Below, piece after piece: positions 20,706 to 34,020 of a stretch of DNA of 64,000 bases. Made by a program: the position numbers and the translations under genes. The stretch's first letter is position 1, and the number at the start of each line of letters is the position of its first letter. Below the pieces are notes generated by a model. That model did not search any database. It worked only from the letters and a program-made list of their open reading frames with translations, and was not told where the DNA came from. The stretch is from positions 6,262,932 to 6,326,931 of the forward strand of contig JAJEKV010000056.1 of NCBI GenBank assembly GCA_021234155.1. The letters are read 5' to 3'. Source of the stretch: Isoetes taiwanensis. Its lineage: Eukaryota > Streptophyta > Lycopodiopsida > Isoetales > Isoetaceae.

Positions 20706-22268
20706 GGTAGTAAGAGTAGGGTTCTTAGAAATGACAATAGCTAAACCACCACTAGCTCCAGAGGAGTTAATCCAAATTGAGGAAGAAGAGGGATAGATCC
20801 AATCTCCCAAATTGCTACACTCAAAAGAGGGAAGTTTAAGTTCTTGCAGAAGGATTATATCAGCATTATACATCCTGATTTGAGCAATAGCCCTTCTCCT
20901 CTTCAAAGGACCTTTTATACCTCTAAGGTTCCAGGAAAGAATCTTCATTACAAGAAGGTAGAAGGAAAAGGAAGGTTATATAATCTAGTCTTTCTAGATT
21001 TTCTCTTACTTCTGGTATTTTGAGCAGGAGTTTTGTTGAGACCAGACAAGACCAAGCCTAATTTATCCCCATCCTTTTTAATAGGTTTTTTAATAGAGAG
21101 ACTCTTGTCAGGCTTAGGATCAATGCTAAGACTTTCATTTAAATATTCCTCTTTACCCCAATTCTCTTTATCACTCCCAAATCCCTCATTATCACTAAAA
21201 TCAGAACACCCTCCAGGAAAGAATTGAAACATAGGATTTATATTAATAGGATTTATATTAATATTTACAGGAGTAGAAGCAAGAACTTGCCTGGTATTTT
21301 CATTTTCTTGAAGCTCCACAATTTGAGTATCTTCAGGGGTATCAGGAACAAAATCAGGAACCATCTCAGGAGCAGCTACAGAATCATTTCCCAGCTTTCC
21401 AGAAGTGAAGTTTGTGAGATGTGATTTTGCAGAGAGGCCATCTGCTCAGCAAACTTGTTTGATATTTTGGAAGGGCTTATAGGGTAATCAACCACTGGAG
21501 TGTCAAGGTCAATTAGGGAAGGCAAATCTACAAGGTTAGCACCAGCAGATTGAGCATGTAGATCTGGAGTGGCTAAGGAGTGGATAGATGAGGGACAAGC
21601 TTGGGAAACACATTTTTTGCTTTTATTTAATTCAGAATCTAGATTACCATTTAGGTCAGATAATACCTGGAAAGGATTAGAGCAGTTGACTTTGAAGTTG
21701 ACTTGCTGCTGTGCTGACATTTGAGTCAATTCTGCAGTACTTTGAGCAGAGTTATTGGCCAAATGAGTGTCTATTTTAGGCTCATCTGATTTTTTGTCCT
21801 GCTGATTCAAATTTGCTGACACAGCTATTTTAACATGTGAATTCACCTGAGAGGAATTCAGCTGAAACTTAGATTTGTCTCGAGATTTTGTAGTTAATGA
21901 CCCACTCCTACTTTTGTTTTTGACAGGATAATCCATAAGACTGTAGGAACATTGACCTTTTTCCTAATTTTTGGCCTCTTTGATTATTTCACTCAGAGTG
22001 AAATTCAGCTTATCAGTTGCCTGAGAAGTTTTTCCAGTAGTACCTTTGACTAGAAGCTTTGGCTCACCAATTGTTAGAGCTCGAGTTTTTGTAGGAATTG
22101 GTAACTCATCTTCACAAATTTTGCCTTTGCCTCTCATTTCATCTCGTGTAGCCTTGTTTTTCTGGATTCTCTTGTAACTTCCATTAACTTTTGTCCATTT
22201 GAATCTGTCATTTTCTGGCAGCCTTTGAAACTGGAGATCTTTTTCACTGTTTTCATTTGTGGTTTCAC
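20705..22268 (-). pseudogene. Displaced inverted block of LINE A: ORF1 C-terminus and endonuclease N-terminus
   Basis: On the minus strand, frames at 22278-20948 encode a polar, Ser/Lys-rich ORF1 tail (DQCETTNENSEKDLQFQRL, then SGLNKTPAQNTRSKRKSRKT). From ATG 20948 the endonuclease start follows: MKILSWNLRGIKGPLKRRRA, ADIILLQELKLPS and SGASGGLAIVISKNP. This is exactly the part missing between 19835 and 19836. Junctions lie near 20705 (after GFFFR on the plus strand) and 22268. Confidence 0.82.
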
Positions 22269-24909
22269 ACTGATCCATTTGATTTTCCCCTAGAGTTTGC
22301 TGAGACTATTGATGATCAGGGTATTAAATATAATTCTCACTCTGACATTGCAAATTTCTTCAAGAGTAGATACATGGACCTTTTCAAAGGCAAACCAATT
22401 CCTCCCAATGAGATCTCGGATGCTAATGACTTTTACTCCTCTGTCAATAATATTTTACCTGATCCTTTGGAAACCATGCCATTCCTTCTCATAATGAGAT
22501 TTTTGACACTCTGAAGTCCTTTAGTAATGGTAAGTCTCCAGGTCCTGATGGTTTTCCAGCTGAATTTTATATCAAATTCTGGGATATTCTTAAAAATGAC
22601 CTGATCTCCTTAGTCACTGCCTTCTGGAATTCTAATCATCTTCATCCCTCTATTTCCAGTGGCCTTATCTCCTTGGTTCCTAAGGTTGATCACCCCTCAA
22701 AATTTCAAGATTGGAGACCAATCTCTCTCACAAACACTACCTATAAGCTTTATGCCAAGATCATTGCTCTCAGAATTAAAAACTTTCTTCAAAGAAATAT
22801 TAGCCCAAATCAATCTGCTTTCCTTCCAAATAGATATATTTTGGATAATTATGTGGCTGCTATGGAGGGTTTGCATTGGAATAAAATCTCAAATCAAAAT
22901 TGCATCCTCCTCAAACTGGATTTTAAGAGAGCTTTTGATTCTGTTAGATGGGATTTCTTAGAATTTGCTATGTCTAAAATTGGTTTCCCTCCTAAGCTTA
23001 TTAGTCTTATTCATGGTCTGAATGCTAGATCAAACTCAGCTGTTCTTATCAATGGTGTTCCTTCAGGTTTCTTTCCTCTTTCTTGTGGGGTGAGACAAGG
23101 ATGCCCTCTTGCTCCTTATTTATTTTTAGTGGCTGCTGAGCTTCTTACCAAGGTCATCATGCATTATCAGAATACTGCTCAAATAAAAGGCTTAAAACTT
23201 CCAATTTCTAATGATAGCATTACCATTCTCCAATATGCTGATGACACTTTCTCCCTCCTTGATGCTGATCTTCTGAATATCAATCTTTTCCTCAAGATTC
23301 TAGGTCAGTTCTCTGCTGCCTCTGGTATTCATTTGAACTTGAACAAGAGTATGATTATTGGAGATATCAATACTCCTACCCTAGCTGGAATAAATGTTCT
23401 TCCTTCCAATCAGGCAACCAAATTACTAGGTATGCCTCTTTCTATGGATCATAGCATCAAAGGTCTTTGGGACCCTATTCTCTTGAGAATTAAAAAGAAG
23501 CTGAATAATTACAGGAATTCTCTCTCTCTTGCGGGCAGAACTATTATTGCTAATGCTGTTCTTGCTAGCTCTCATGTGTACTTTTCAACAGCCTTAGTGG
23601 CTCCAAAATGTGTTTATTTGGAGCTTGAGAAAATTCTGAGAAACTTTATTTGGAAGGGTAGTCATTTGGTAAACTGGAATTCTATCTGCAAACCAAAATC
23701 TTCTGGTGGATTAGGTTGCAAAAATCTTTTCAGACAAGCACAAGCTCTTGCTGGGAAGTTTATCTGGAAATCCATTCATGGAAATCCTTCTCCTGCCTGC
23801 AATTTCATTAGGTACTGGATTTCTCTGAGTCATCCTTATGGGCATCCCTCTATTCAGCACTTGCTCCCTCATTCTGATTTCAATCAACTGAGACCTGCCA
23901 CTAATATTTCCCCTCTTATGTGTAATCTTATCAAGGCTTGGAATGATATTTCTCCTTTCAATTTATCTCTAGGGATAAGCTTCATGGTGATACTACCATT
24001 TTCTGGAATCCAATATTGGCTGAGCAGAATTCTCCTGTTCTTGCTATCAAGCATCCCAGAATTTATAAGAAGTGGTATGAGGCTGGATTTTTATATCTTA
24101 AAGACTTGATTATTGATGGGAGAGTTATCTCTTGGACTAGATTGAAGGGTATTATTAGGGGTACCTCATCTGATAAGAAAATCTATTCTCTCATCAAACC
24201 TTTTCTCACAAACTTATCCCTCAACCCAGATGGAATTGATTGGACCATAAAGGGAAAAGGAGTTTACAAAGTAAAGAATATCTATAATGCTATGTCCTCT
24301 AACTTGGATCAATGCAAAGCTATGCTGAAATGGTCTATTTCTCATGATCAGCTTAGGAGTCTTTTTGATAATATTTGGAATTCTTATTGTCCCCCGAAAA
24401 TTTCCTATTTTATCTGGCTTCTTGCTAATGGCAGTCTGAATAATCTGCTCTCTGTATCCAAAAGAAATCCCAACATCTCAGCAAATTGCCCTTTAAATTG
24501 TAACAGTCTTGAGGACATGTCTCATATTTTCTTCTGCTGCAAGTTGGATGATTTTTGGACTTGGATTGCTGCTAAATTTGATATTGTGACTAATGGAGAT
24601 CTTCTCTCCCTTATGCAACATAATGATATATTTATAAACTCAATTATTTACATTGCTCTATGGAATATTTGGAAAGCAAGAAATCGAGTGTTATATGGTC
24701 ATAAGAATCCTTCCAATTTTTGGATAAAGATGCACTTTCAGTTTGATTTTGAGACTATTGCAACTGCTCATAAAAAGAAATATGGAGCTAACTTTGACAG
24801 GAAATGGGAGGACTTTGGACAGTTTAGGGGACATTACAATTTATTTGCTTCAAATCTTAATGTTGTGGATTCTAACTTGTTTCTCTCTGATGATCCTAGA
24901 GTATCTTGA
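22269..24909 (+). pseudogene. LINE A ORF2: reverse transcriptase and zf-RVT domain
   Basis: Reading resumes with DDQGIKYNSHSDIANFFKSRY. Then come KSPGPDGFPAEFYIKFWD (shifted frame), DHPSKFQDWRPISLTNTTYK, NQSAFLPNRYILDNYVAA, KLDFKRAFDSVRWDFL, GVRQGCPLAPYLF and active site ILQYADDTFSLL (YADD at 23234-23245). LLGMPL, SLAGRTIIANAVLASSHVYF and GGLGCKNL follow. The last piece (24016-24909) has the zf-RVT cysteine/histidine pattern CPLNCNSLEDMSHIFFCC and ends SDDPRVS. The frame breaks near 22500 and near 24100. About 800 bp of 3' UTR leads to poly-A. Confidence 0.9.
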
Positions 24910-25738
24910 ATTCTTGCGTGGAGAAGGAAACAATAAATTCGACAGCAGCCACTCTCCCTTCAGTCAGACTTCACATGATCATATTATGAAGAATGACATA
25001 GCCACCTCCATGGAATCATTTCTTATGAAGAAAGGGCATATGAGATTCCTGAAAGAAAGTGAAGATTTGTGGGCAAGTATTTTTTGCAGAGAGGTTGTCC
25101 AAATTCATTGCCTTTGGAATTTTCTGTCAATCAATAACTTCATTCTCAATGAAGCTCAGTTGACAAGGTACAGATCTATGTACTATAATCACAGACTATT
25201 GGCAGATCTTTATGGGTCACTACTCTTACTGCTGGAAGGAAGGGACATGTTCCGTCTATTCTACCACAATAATTGGGCACCCAATCATTATTTTTTTGGA
25301 TCTACAGACGGCTTCAATGCATACTTCAACTCTGTCTTCTCATCTCAGACCTGATATATCCATGCTCTTGGCCTATCCTCCAGGAAACACGTTTTTGCAC
25401 TTATTTAATTTAGTGCTGGCTTACCTTTCTGGTGGATTCAATTTTGGCAGGTTATCAGTTTTCTTTCAAGATCCACAAATTCTATCCTGCATTGTGGAAG
25501 TTACAAAATTTTTCGGCTCTCCAAGAACGTGAATACTATCGGATCTTCTTAATAGTAGTTGTTTATCACTATCATTGGATACAAACTTATTTCCAGTGTC
25601 CTGTTGTTATTTGCTAATTCTGACACTCATTTTAGTATGCTTATTTATAAAAGCATACTTTGCAATGTATCTGAGATTTTATAATTAATGACAAAACCAA
25701 CTCTTACTTTCAAAAAAAAAAAAAAAAAAACTTGGACA

Positions 25739-26699
25739 TGTGTTTAAACAGATTAGCTTGCATAAGTTTGTAGGTTGATGCTGGAATGATAAGCCTGCAT
25801 GGTTTGTGGGCTAATGATGTACTTGCAAAGAAATAGTTTAAAACATGTATTGACCTGTATGAACATGCACGGTTCTGTAAAAACGTACTAAAGGTCTGTA
25901 TTAAATTTAGTATTTTGGTCTTTTGATTCATAAAAGAGTCATTTTTGTTGTTCAAGGCGTATAAGATTAGGCTAGTTTTGTATGCCTTGATAAGTATCAT
26001 GGACCATGGATGTGGAGTACCATCTTGGATTAGCCTAGTCCATGTATGGCTGGATAAGTCTACCAAGGGATTGACCGAGGTAGATAGTCATGCTAGTATG
26101 GCTTTTGTCTGAAGCTAGTTTGGGCGGGTTTTTTTTTTTTTTTTTTTTTTTATTACTATTATTGCTTCCCCAAAGACATTGGGAGCAATTGCATAACTTG
26201 ATTCAATAAAGTGTATCTGAAGTCTCCGTATTCATGAAAGAGGTGGCTGATATGATACATGTACAGTTAAGTTGATATCCCTGTAAGTGTAATATGTGGC
26301 TTGGTGTTTCAGAGTGACACTAACATGTTTACCTAGTTATGGGTTTGGTTGCTAGTAACTACTACAATGACAATGAATTAGTAGATTCGATAACACATAG
26401 TCTCACCATTAGAGTGCTTTAACTTTACTTGTTGTATAGGCACTAAATTTAATTTAATGGCAAGGGGTCCCAAGCCAATCCATGAAGACCTAGACTTCAT
26501 AAGCATGGGGGTCTTTTTTTAAATAAAATAACAAATAACACATGGTATATCGGACTCAGGGCGCCAATAGTTATGGCTTCATCTAGTTTTACCCTAAAAA
26601 TTAAGTCCGACGGGCATCGAGCCATGAGCTATGTCTGACCAGCAGGTTTCGGATCTACAATATATCTAGAAAAGATATAAAATTTTTGACTGAAGATAT
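25739..26699. other. Non-coding flank of LINE A
   Basis: No gene seen. A 23-base T run lies at 26129-26151, preceded by GGATTGACCGAGGTAGAT-like sequence that resembles the sequence before the T run at 29109. This could mark another minus-strand poly-A insertion, but its other end was not found. Confidence 0.4.
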
Positions 26700-27045
26700 A
26701 TGGATATTAATTCGGATGGGGAAGATGAATCTGGTTCAGTTAGTGAATGGCTGAATACGAAAACGCTTAGGCGGGAGTTAGACGCTTATTGTGTGGTGGA
26801 TTTCCACAGCAAAAACAGTGCATGGATAATCGAAGCTACAGGGGCGGCTATGGCCAAGGCAAATACGCCTACAAGGATGACAGAATGGGACTCCAAAGGG
26901 GACAAAATTTGTCCGGAAAGAAGAGACAAGCTGATTTTTTAGCTGCCCAAAGTGTGAATGAAACGCAAGATGGGGAAGATGACCTTGAACACAATCAGGT
27001 TTTTTGCGCTTACCTTATGTATGCACAGAATAATCCGATAGGCTA
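26700..27045 (+). pseudogene. Possible retroelement gag C-terminal (zinc-knuckle-like) fragment
   Basis: Two overlapping frames: an acidic start (MDINSDGEDESGSVSEWL) and CGGFPQQKQCMDNRSYRGG followed by GYGQGKYAYKDDRMG and an acidic tail. The Cys spacing and the Arg/Gly/Tyr-rich run resemble Gypsy gag ends, but the full CCHC is not present in one frame. It may belong to the same Gypsy-like element as 31853-33180. The assignment is weak. Confidence 0.3.
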
Positions 27046-29108
27046 AAGAAATTAAAAAACATCTTGTAGCCTGCCTTGATCTAGAAAGTATTATTAGGGT
27101 TTACTCTGATTTTCTCTGGTATTTGGACAAGTCGTAGTGTTAATCCATTGCTGGCGTGTCTTATAAAAAGGTACTTGTGAATCAGTATTGTCCTTAATAG
27201 GCAGCATAATCTTCTGGTAACTCCTGCAGGCTGAAAATTTATATGCTCTCTAAGGGTGTAAATTATAAAAACCGTTCTGGTTGTGTACATTGTGTTAAGT
27301 TGAAGGTATATGGCTAAATGTTCTAGCAGATCTGGGTGAGCTCCATCTTATTTCTAGAGCTGATTTGTACTGGTACATGGCTGGTATCCCAGTTTAAACT
27401 ATTGATATAAGAGGGGACGGAGGTAAACAAGTTCCCTTTTTAAGACTGAAAGGTACATATCCAGTTATTTGCTGCTACAAAGATCTGCCATGATTAGTGT
27501 ATATGGTGAATAATCTGATCAAATAATAAAGCAGTAAGGAAATCTAGGTGTTTGTACACATGTATTACCATATGGATTTGGATTTTTATTTATTTGTCTT
27601 CCTACATCTTTCATTAACAGTAAGGGGCAAAAGGGACAAAGGGTGACCAGCGAAGAGCTGAAGATCCCAATGTACCTTTTGGCCCTTGCCCTGATACCAG
27701 TAAAATGCTAACAGGGTATTGATTGGCTGCAGGTACGGGATCTTCTTCCCTTTGTCATCTTTTGCTGTCTGTTTGTTGATGATCGATGGATGGAAGTTGA
27801 TGGTCTGAAGATGTTAAAATGTTGGTGCTCCTCTGCGAATTCTAAAGGAGCCATATGAAAATGCTGGAAGATGTGTTCTAGACCCTGTTTTTCCTTTTCT
27901 TAAAAAATGTTCAGCTGAATAGACTTGCTTGAACATCGCTGTTATGTTTATCAGAAACATGGTAAATCTCTTTTACTGTTTGCATCACGGTCTAGTAAAC
28001 TTGGTACAGTCTTCTTCATCTTTTTATAAGGCTGACCTCAATTTTGAGACTTGATCCAGAAGGCGTTTCTGAGATAAGGTTGTAGTTGACATATCTTTTT
28101 CTTAAATCCTTTTGATGGAATACAAATGACCAAATGCTACTTGTTACACTTTAGTGCATTTCTGTCTTGCTTTATTTGCTGGGCTTTGGCCTAAATGTAA
28201 TGGTTCATTGGGTAATATTATGTCACACTACATTATTGTTGCTGGAGAGATGGTTAAGGCTAATAGTGGAAAGATCCAGATAGATTATATTTTCTTGTTC
28301 TTCATATGAACTTATTCAGTTTCAGGGTCAGATATCAGACCATAGTATAAAACAATTTTGTGCATATGCACATGCAGGTTAGTGGATTCAACAAATATGG
28401 AAATGTGGAAATAGGTTCTTACTATAAATTGCTCGTATGACACTTGACGTTGTTTGATAAGCAATTAGATGGCCATAGATTGACCCTATTGTGTCTTTAA
28501 CTTATGGAAACCCTTTGATAATAAATATGAAAAGGCTGTTTAATATACCTTCACCTTAAGCTGGTATGGGACTTTGTCCACATGTCTATCCAGCGGAGGG
28601 CTTATTGCACCTTAATAAATGCTGGAAAAACCTCTGATTACCGGGTTTTTTTAAGAAAAATTGGAAAAAACTTATTAAAGGCCTGTTTTAAAAGAATACT
28701 AAGATATTGTAAAAAAGACAACTAGTTATCTTTAGACATAATGTCATATAGCTTAGGGAAGATTCTGATCTGACAAAAGCATACGGACACTAATTCTTTA
28801 TCGACATAAATATTATACAAAGGTCTTGAAACTTGTTAGATATATTGAGTGTAGCTATCCGTAGCTGGAAGCCTATTGCTGTTGCCTTTAGGTCGTATGA
28901 CCCTATGATTGTATATAAATTAATGATTTAGAAAAAATGCTCTAAGATGGATATAAGTATAAAAGTGTGACAGGTGTATTCATACTATTTGTCTTGAGTA
29001 GGTAGCAAGATACTAAGCTGGAAATACTCAGTCCAGTTGTAGGATGATAATACTACGGATGGATTGACTGAAGTAGATGTTAGATCTAGTTTGTCTAGGT
29101 CTAACCGC
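27046..29108. other. Non-coding sequence, no gene seen
   Basis: Intron-like, T-rich sequence. Some splice-like sites (CAG at about 27608, GCAG before 27733) flank short open stretches, but nothing is recognisable. Confidence 0.35.
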
Positions 29109-31850
29109 TTTTTTTTTTTTTTTTTTTTTTTTGAGGGTAAGATTATGGTATATTAAATTATAAAATAGAATACAGAGCTTTAGCCAAGGGCCAGCCTTTG
29201 CAAGCCGGCGCTCGTATCATCCCTAGAGACCCAATGACATTTGAAGAACATGTAGAATCCTTGGATTTGACCAATCCTGTCCAGATCTGTGTTATAATTT
29301 CGCCCAAACTTCTTACGATGGGCTAAAGCCATAAGTGCTACCTCGACATTGAAAGTGTTCTTCAGCCTATCCAAAGAAAAGTGTTGTCCTCCTATCGCAA
29401 CGCCACACCTGTGTTTCCATAAAGACCATAGTGCTATGCTCACCAACGAAGCTGAGACAATGTCCCCATCTGTTACCCCAATTATCCCTGGCCATAGACA
29501 TTGTTGAATGCTAATTCGAATGAGAGGGCATACCCATACCCAAAACTCCCATATCCTGGGGCAAAAAAATAAATGTGATGTGGTTTCTGTGACATTGCAT
29601 CCGAGAGGACAGCTATCAGTAGGGCAAATACCATTTTGGTGGAGTGTCTCCATAGTGCTTAGTCCCCCCTGCAGTGCCAACCATCGGAAAAACTGTAGTT
29701 TCCTAGAACAAAGAGTAGCCCATGAACTAGTGAGCAATTGTGCAGTTTTGAGTAGTGCCAATAGCTAACCTTCCAGCTGCTTTTAGAGGGGAACCTGGAC
29801 AGAGAAGACGGTAGATAGTATTGACTATATATGTCTCCTTCCCTTGACAAGCCCATTGATCACTAGGACCGTCTCTGCCAGACAAAGCATCCAAGGTACC
29901 ACATAATTCCTTGAAAATCTTCCTATCTCCCTCCCCTACTCCTGGGACCTTTCCTTTAAAACGGGACCAGGAAAGCCATCGTATACCATCCCAAAGGTGC
30001 CCAACCTTGGTGATACCTGATTGTCTCCATTTAGTAAAAATGCGAGGGTGTATGAGTGCAAGGGGAAGGTTATTTTGCGACCATATCCGTGTATTCCAAA
30101 ATATGCTCAACTTCCCAGCCTCCCTTGGTGCATCCAATGGAGCAAAAAGAGATTGAACTTTCAGCCAAGCCTCTAGAAGCTTCCTCATCACTGGGGATGT
30201 GCCTGGAGCGATTTTATAGCTATAGAAGAAGGAGCCAAGTCCAAGACGGGGTAAGGATGGCTTACCTTTAAGCTTGCATTTTTGAAGCCAATGCTTAACA
30301 AAGTGCAGTGCAGGGGAGGAGCTATCATGCAATGCCCTCCATACATACCTTCCAGACAATGCTTGAGCTTGAGTAGCCAGATCCTTGCAACCCAAACCAC
30401 CATCTCTCCTGTCAATACACATTTTAGACCAAGCCACTTTATGCATTCCTCCCCCCCATATAAAATTTCTGATGATGGTTTGGATTTGATTGTAAACACC
30501 TTTCTGAGCCACAATATCCGAGGAGTAGTAGACATGAGATGCTGCGAGAATGGCCTTTGCTACTGCTATCTTGCCAGCGGTAGAGAGACCTTTGGATGAC
30601 CATAATTCGACCTTTTTCCTGAGGGTGTCCAGGATGGGAGTCCACATCCCTTTTAGATTATCAGAAAGAACCAAGGGTAGCCCTAGCAGTGAAATGGCCT
30701 CATTTTTAAGAACTCGGAAGCCAAGGCCCTTAACTATCGGATCAATATCCTCTTCAAAAGGCCATAGAACAGCACATTTTGCCACATTGAGATGTATCCC
30801 AGATATCAATCCAAATGCACCCAAAACTTCATGAAAAGACACAAAACTAGAGTCATCAAACCTGAGAAAGAAGAAGGTATCGTCCGCATATTGCATGATT
30901 GTGAGCTTGTTCGGAGAGTCTGGTAGCTGCAGCCCAGTAAGAGTGCCTTCGGATACTTTGAGTGCTATCATTTTGGTAAGCAGGTTGGCTATGATTAAAA
31001 ACAGATAAGGAGCCAGGGGACAACCTTGTCTTATTCCCTTTCTCAAATGAAAGACCCCTGAAGGTTGGCCATTAATAAGGACTGATGCCGAGGCAAATTT
31101 GTTCAGGCCTAAGGCAAGCTCAACAAATGAAGCATCAAATCCCATGTGTAGCATAATATCCTCAAGTCCCTTCCAGCGAAGGGTATCATAGGCCTTACGA
31201 AAGTCCAATTTAACAAACACACAATTTTGCTTAGAGACCTTACACCAGTGTAGGCCCTCTCTAGCTGCCACAAAGTTATCCAAAATGTGTCTACCTGGCA
31301 GGAAGGCTGTTTGCTCACATCCAATAATTTTAGCAAGGATAGGCTTTAGACGGTTCGCAATTATCTTCATGATAACCTTGTAGAGCGCATTGGTCAGTGC
31401 TATAGGCCTCCACTCATTCAGCGTTTGGGGCCGGGTAACTTTAGGAATCAAGGAGATGAAACCTGCGGACAAGGCTGGATGCAAATATTTGGCTTCCCAA
31501 GCTCCCCTAACTGCTTTAGTAAAGGCAGGGCCAAGGAGGTCCCAAAATTCAACATAGAACTCCGGAGGGAAACCATCTGGACCAGGGGACTTACCTGGGG
31601 AGAGGGAGGAGAGAGTCGCAAAAATTTCGTTGTCTTCCAAATCACGCATTAAGCTCCTATTGTCATTCTGTGAGAGTTTTGTCCCCCACTGCACCTTTGC
31701 TAACCAGTTCTGAACTGTGGTGTTATATGCATGGGGGAAAGGATCTTCTTTGAACATGTCGTGGAAGGCACCCTTTACATATGTGGCAATGCCATCCTCT
31801 GTATCAATCCTTTTCTGTTGCTCATCCATAATAGGTCCAAGAACCAAGAG
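29109..31850 (-). pseudogene. L1-like LINE B, 5'-truncated: reverse transcriptase and zf-RVT
   Basis: A 24-base T run (29109-29132) is the poly-A tail read on the minus strand. The RT frame runs from 31847: MDEQQKRIDTEDGIATYV, KSPGPDGFPPEFY, QTLNEWRPIALTNALYK, CEQTAFLPGRHILDNFVAA, VKLDFRKAYDTLRW, GIRQGCPLAPYLF, IMQYADDTFFFL (YADD at 30879-30890), SLLGLPL and GGLGCKDL. The frame then shifts near 29761 into CPLGCNVTETTSHLFFCPRI (zf-RVT) and ends at 29180. The RT part is a continuous 706-codon frame, so this copy is fairly young. The endonuclease and ORF1 are missing. No target duplication was found. It is the same subfamily as LINE A (compare HRKKFGRNY with HKKKYGANF). Confidence 0.9.
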
Positions 31851-31852
31851 TA

Positions 31853-33180
31853 GTGCCGATAGTGGAGAAGACTAAGACCTCTTTCCCAAAGGCTTTGATG
31901 GGACAAGCTTTGAAGGTGTCAGTACCTAAGAAGGTGCAATTCAATGTGCTGCCCACAGAACAGTTTCAGTCTATAGAAGAAAATTATCCCATAGTCATGC
32001 CTCCTATGGCGGATGAGGAAATTCAGAATGAAGATGATGTGATCAGCCAAGTTTTATCTACTAAAATCACACTTAATGTTGAGCAATTGATGCACTATTA
32101 TCCTAATTTGTTGCAAGAGTTAGGAGGAAGAAGAAAATCAGAAATTTCAGTCCAACAAATTCTCTCAAATAATACAAATAAGAGTATAATAGAGCCACCA
32201 GCCCGGCAGTCCAAGGATTCAGGGCTATTTCTTTGCGATGTGAGTATCCATGGGTATTTAGTCAAAGAAGCAAACATAGATACGGGCAGCGGAGTGAATA
32301 TAGATCATCCTCTGAAATCAAGCATGGATGCGACAAATAGAAATCAGGTAAATCTAATCACATCTCACATGGTTGAAGAGTATGAGCATGTTCTTTTATG
32401 TGAAAATGATAAGTTTGAGTGTCATCCGAAAGAAAGTGATAGATGCTTGAGCAGCCCTGAGGTTGAGACTTTTCACACATATAAAACATTTTTGGATGAT
32501 GATGAACCATTATTATGTGAGCTAGAGTGGAAAGCATTCATATTTTAGCATTTGACCACTCTGGAGATATATTACATGCTTTTGAATTTGGCGACAGTCA
32601 TGATAACAGTCCTCTTTATGAGACTTTTAGATTTGAGATGTGTATACCAGCTGAGCAGGACTTTCACAACCCTGAAATGGAGAAATTTTTGTGCTTTGAT
32701 GATTTGGCACTAAACCGTGAGCTAGAATTGCAAATTTTTTATGCTTTGATGAGTGAAGTGTACCTAAAATGGTTCAGACCTATGTTTCAGCATTGTAGTA
32801 GTCCAAAGAAGTCTGAGAATCAAGGAAAACTAGTTCCTTGCATGTTTGAGCATGGAAATATGGAAGAGTTGAGTAAATTTGAGCATGACTATGTGATAAA
32901 GGATGGGAAATTGGACATGACCAGCACTTTATCTCAGTGTGCAACAGCCAAAGATGCTCATAAAGGTTTGTTTACACCAAATGAGTTAGCTAGAATATGT
33001 CAATTTAGCAAGTTCTATTACATTACATCAGATTTGTCACGTTGGTATGCTAGTGTAGTAATATTTGAGCAGGTTGTTGGACTGTGGCTTGTCCTTTGGC
33101 CATACTTTTTGTTGTTCTTACATGTTATCAGCATTCTCCTATTTGGAAGATGCTTATTTGATAGGGTTGGAGTTGATTGA
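31853..33180 (+). pseudogene. Ty3/Gypsy-like gag-protease region
   Basis: The first frame (to 32548) holds a helical segment of the form STKITLNVEQLMHYYPNL, seen before the protease in plant Gypsy elements. FLCDVSIHGYLVKEANIDTGSGVNI-type spacing follows, in which IDTGSG is the aspartic protease active-site motif. A second overlapping frame (32527-33180) is acidic and hydrophobic at its end (VVGLWLVLWPYFLLFLHVIS). No RT or integrase follows, so it is a fragment or a non-autonomous element. LINE B abuts its left side. Confidence 0.5.
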
Positions 33181-33586
33181 TGAATCCAGAAGGGGAATTG
33201 TTGCTTAATCCCATAAAGAAGACCTCAGGCCTTATTTTGAAAGAGAAATGCTATTTTAAGGAATTCAACTAAGGCAAAGCTCCAATTACAGGAAGTTGGT
33301 AGCAAATTTTGGAGTTACAGCAGGTCATTTTTCTGTGAAAATGGATGGTGACAGTTCCATAATACACAATTTATCCTACATCAAAAGACGTGTTTCGGCG
33401 ATACGAATCCAATGAGCTATGGTGCAGGTCAAACAGAGTTCTGGAACTCAAGATATCGGCTTTCAAAGTTTGCCACAGTTACAGAGGCTCTGTTTCGTCA
33501 CTTTCTTTTTGGACCAATTTGTTTTGTGCTAGTCGTTTGGATTTGAGGAGGGTAATTTTCTTTCTACACGTACATGTAAATGTGTC
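33181..33586 (+). other. Probable 3' non-coding part of the Gypsy-like element
   Basis: No coding frame of note. By position this is the untranslated region before the putative LTR. Confidence 0.3.
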
Positions 33587-33962
33587 ACCACACTCACCAC
33601 CATAGTCGCCACACTCACCACTCACCACAGTCACCACAGTCACCACACTCATCATACTCACCACAAGCACCACTATTGGGGTGGTATAGGAGACAGTATA
33701 ACGTATATAAAAGGATATACGCACATGCACGCGTGGAGGAGCTATGCATGTATGCATTGTGGTGTGCAGGAGGTATTATCATCATGGTGTTATCTGAGCA
33801 GAGAGAAGAACAGAGAGACGGTGTATTGAGAGAGAGTATTTTGTTTGATCTAGCTATGGAGAGGATGATTCTTTGTGTTGTGCATTGCATAGATTTGGTA
33901 AATTGAAGCTTGGAGTATGGGTTTTCCATCCTTCTTGCAAGGTTAGAGTTTAGGCTCTAACA
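33587..33962 (+). promoter_or_regulatory. LTR-like promoter region with CAC-rich repeat and TATA box
   Basis: Short (CACCACACTCACCA)-type repeats run to about 33672, followed by TATATAAAAGG at 33704-33714. The segment ends in GTTTAGGCTCTAACA (33948-33962), an LTR-like terminus. No second copy was found in the window, so calling it an LTR (possibly solo or the 3' LTR of the Gypsy-like element) is inference. Confidence 0.35.
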
Positions 33963-34020
33963 ACCAAGCATTAAAACTTAGCATAGGATCATTATGTAGC
34001 ATGTAGTCTAAACTGGGTCA

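Larger units (their letters stand above)
18043..25738 (+). mobile_element. L1-like LINE A with target duplication and poly-A, internally rearranged
   Basis: AAAACTTGGACA occurs at 18043-18054 and again at 25727-25738, where its As merge with the poly-A run (25712-25730). It brackets about 7.7 kb. The element carries ORF1 (DUF4283-like domain, zinc knuckle), endonuclease, RT and zf-RVT, so it is close to full length. One block (20705-22268) is inverted and displaced. Stops and frameshifts make it inactive. Confidence 0.88.

Noticed and set aside
29090-31900. Target duplication of LINE B
   Set aside because: The sequence before the T run (GTCTAGGTCTAACCGC) was not found after 31850. The left part of the element or flank may be rearranged.
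33587-33672. CAC-rich stretch as a coding His-rich repeat
   Set aside because: Short, imperfect, and next to a TATA box and an LTR-like end. Non-coding repeat is simpler.
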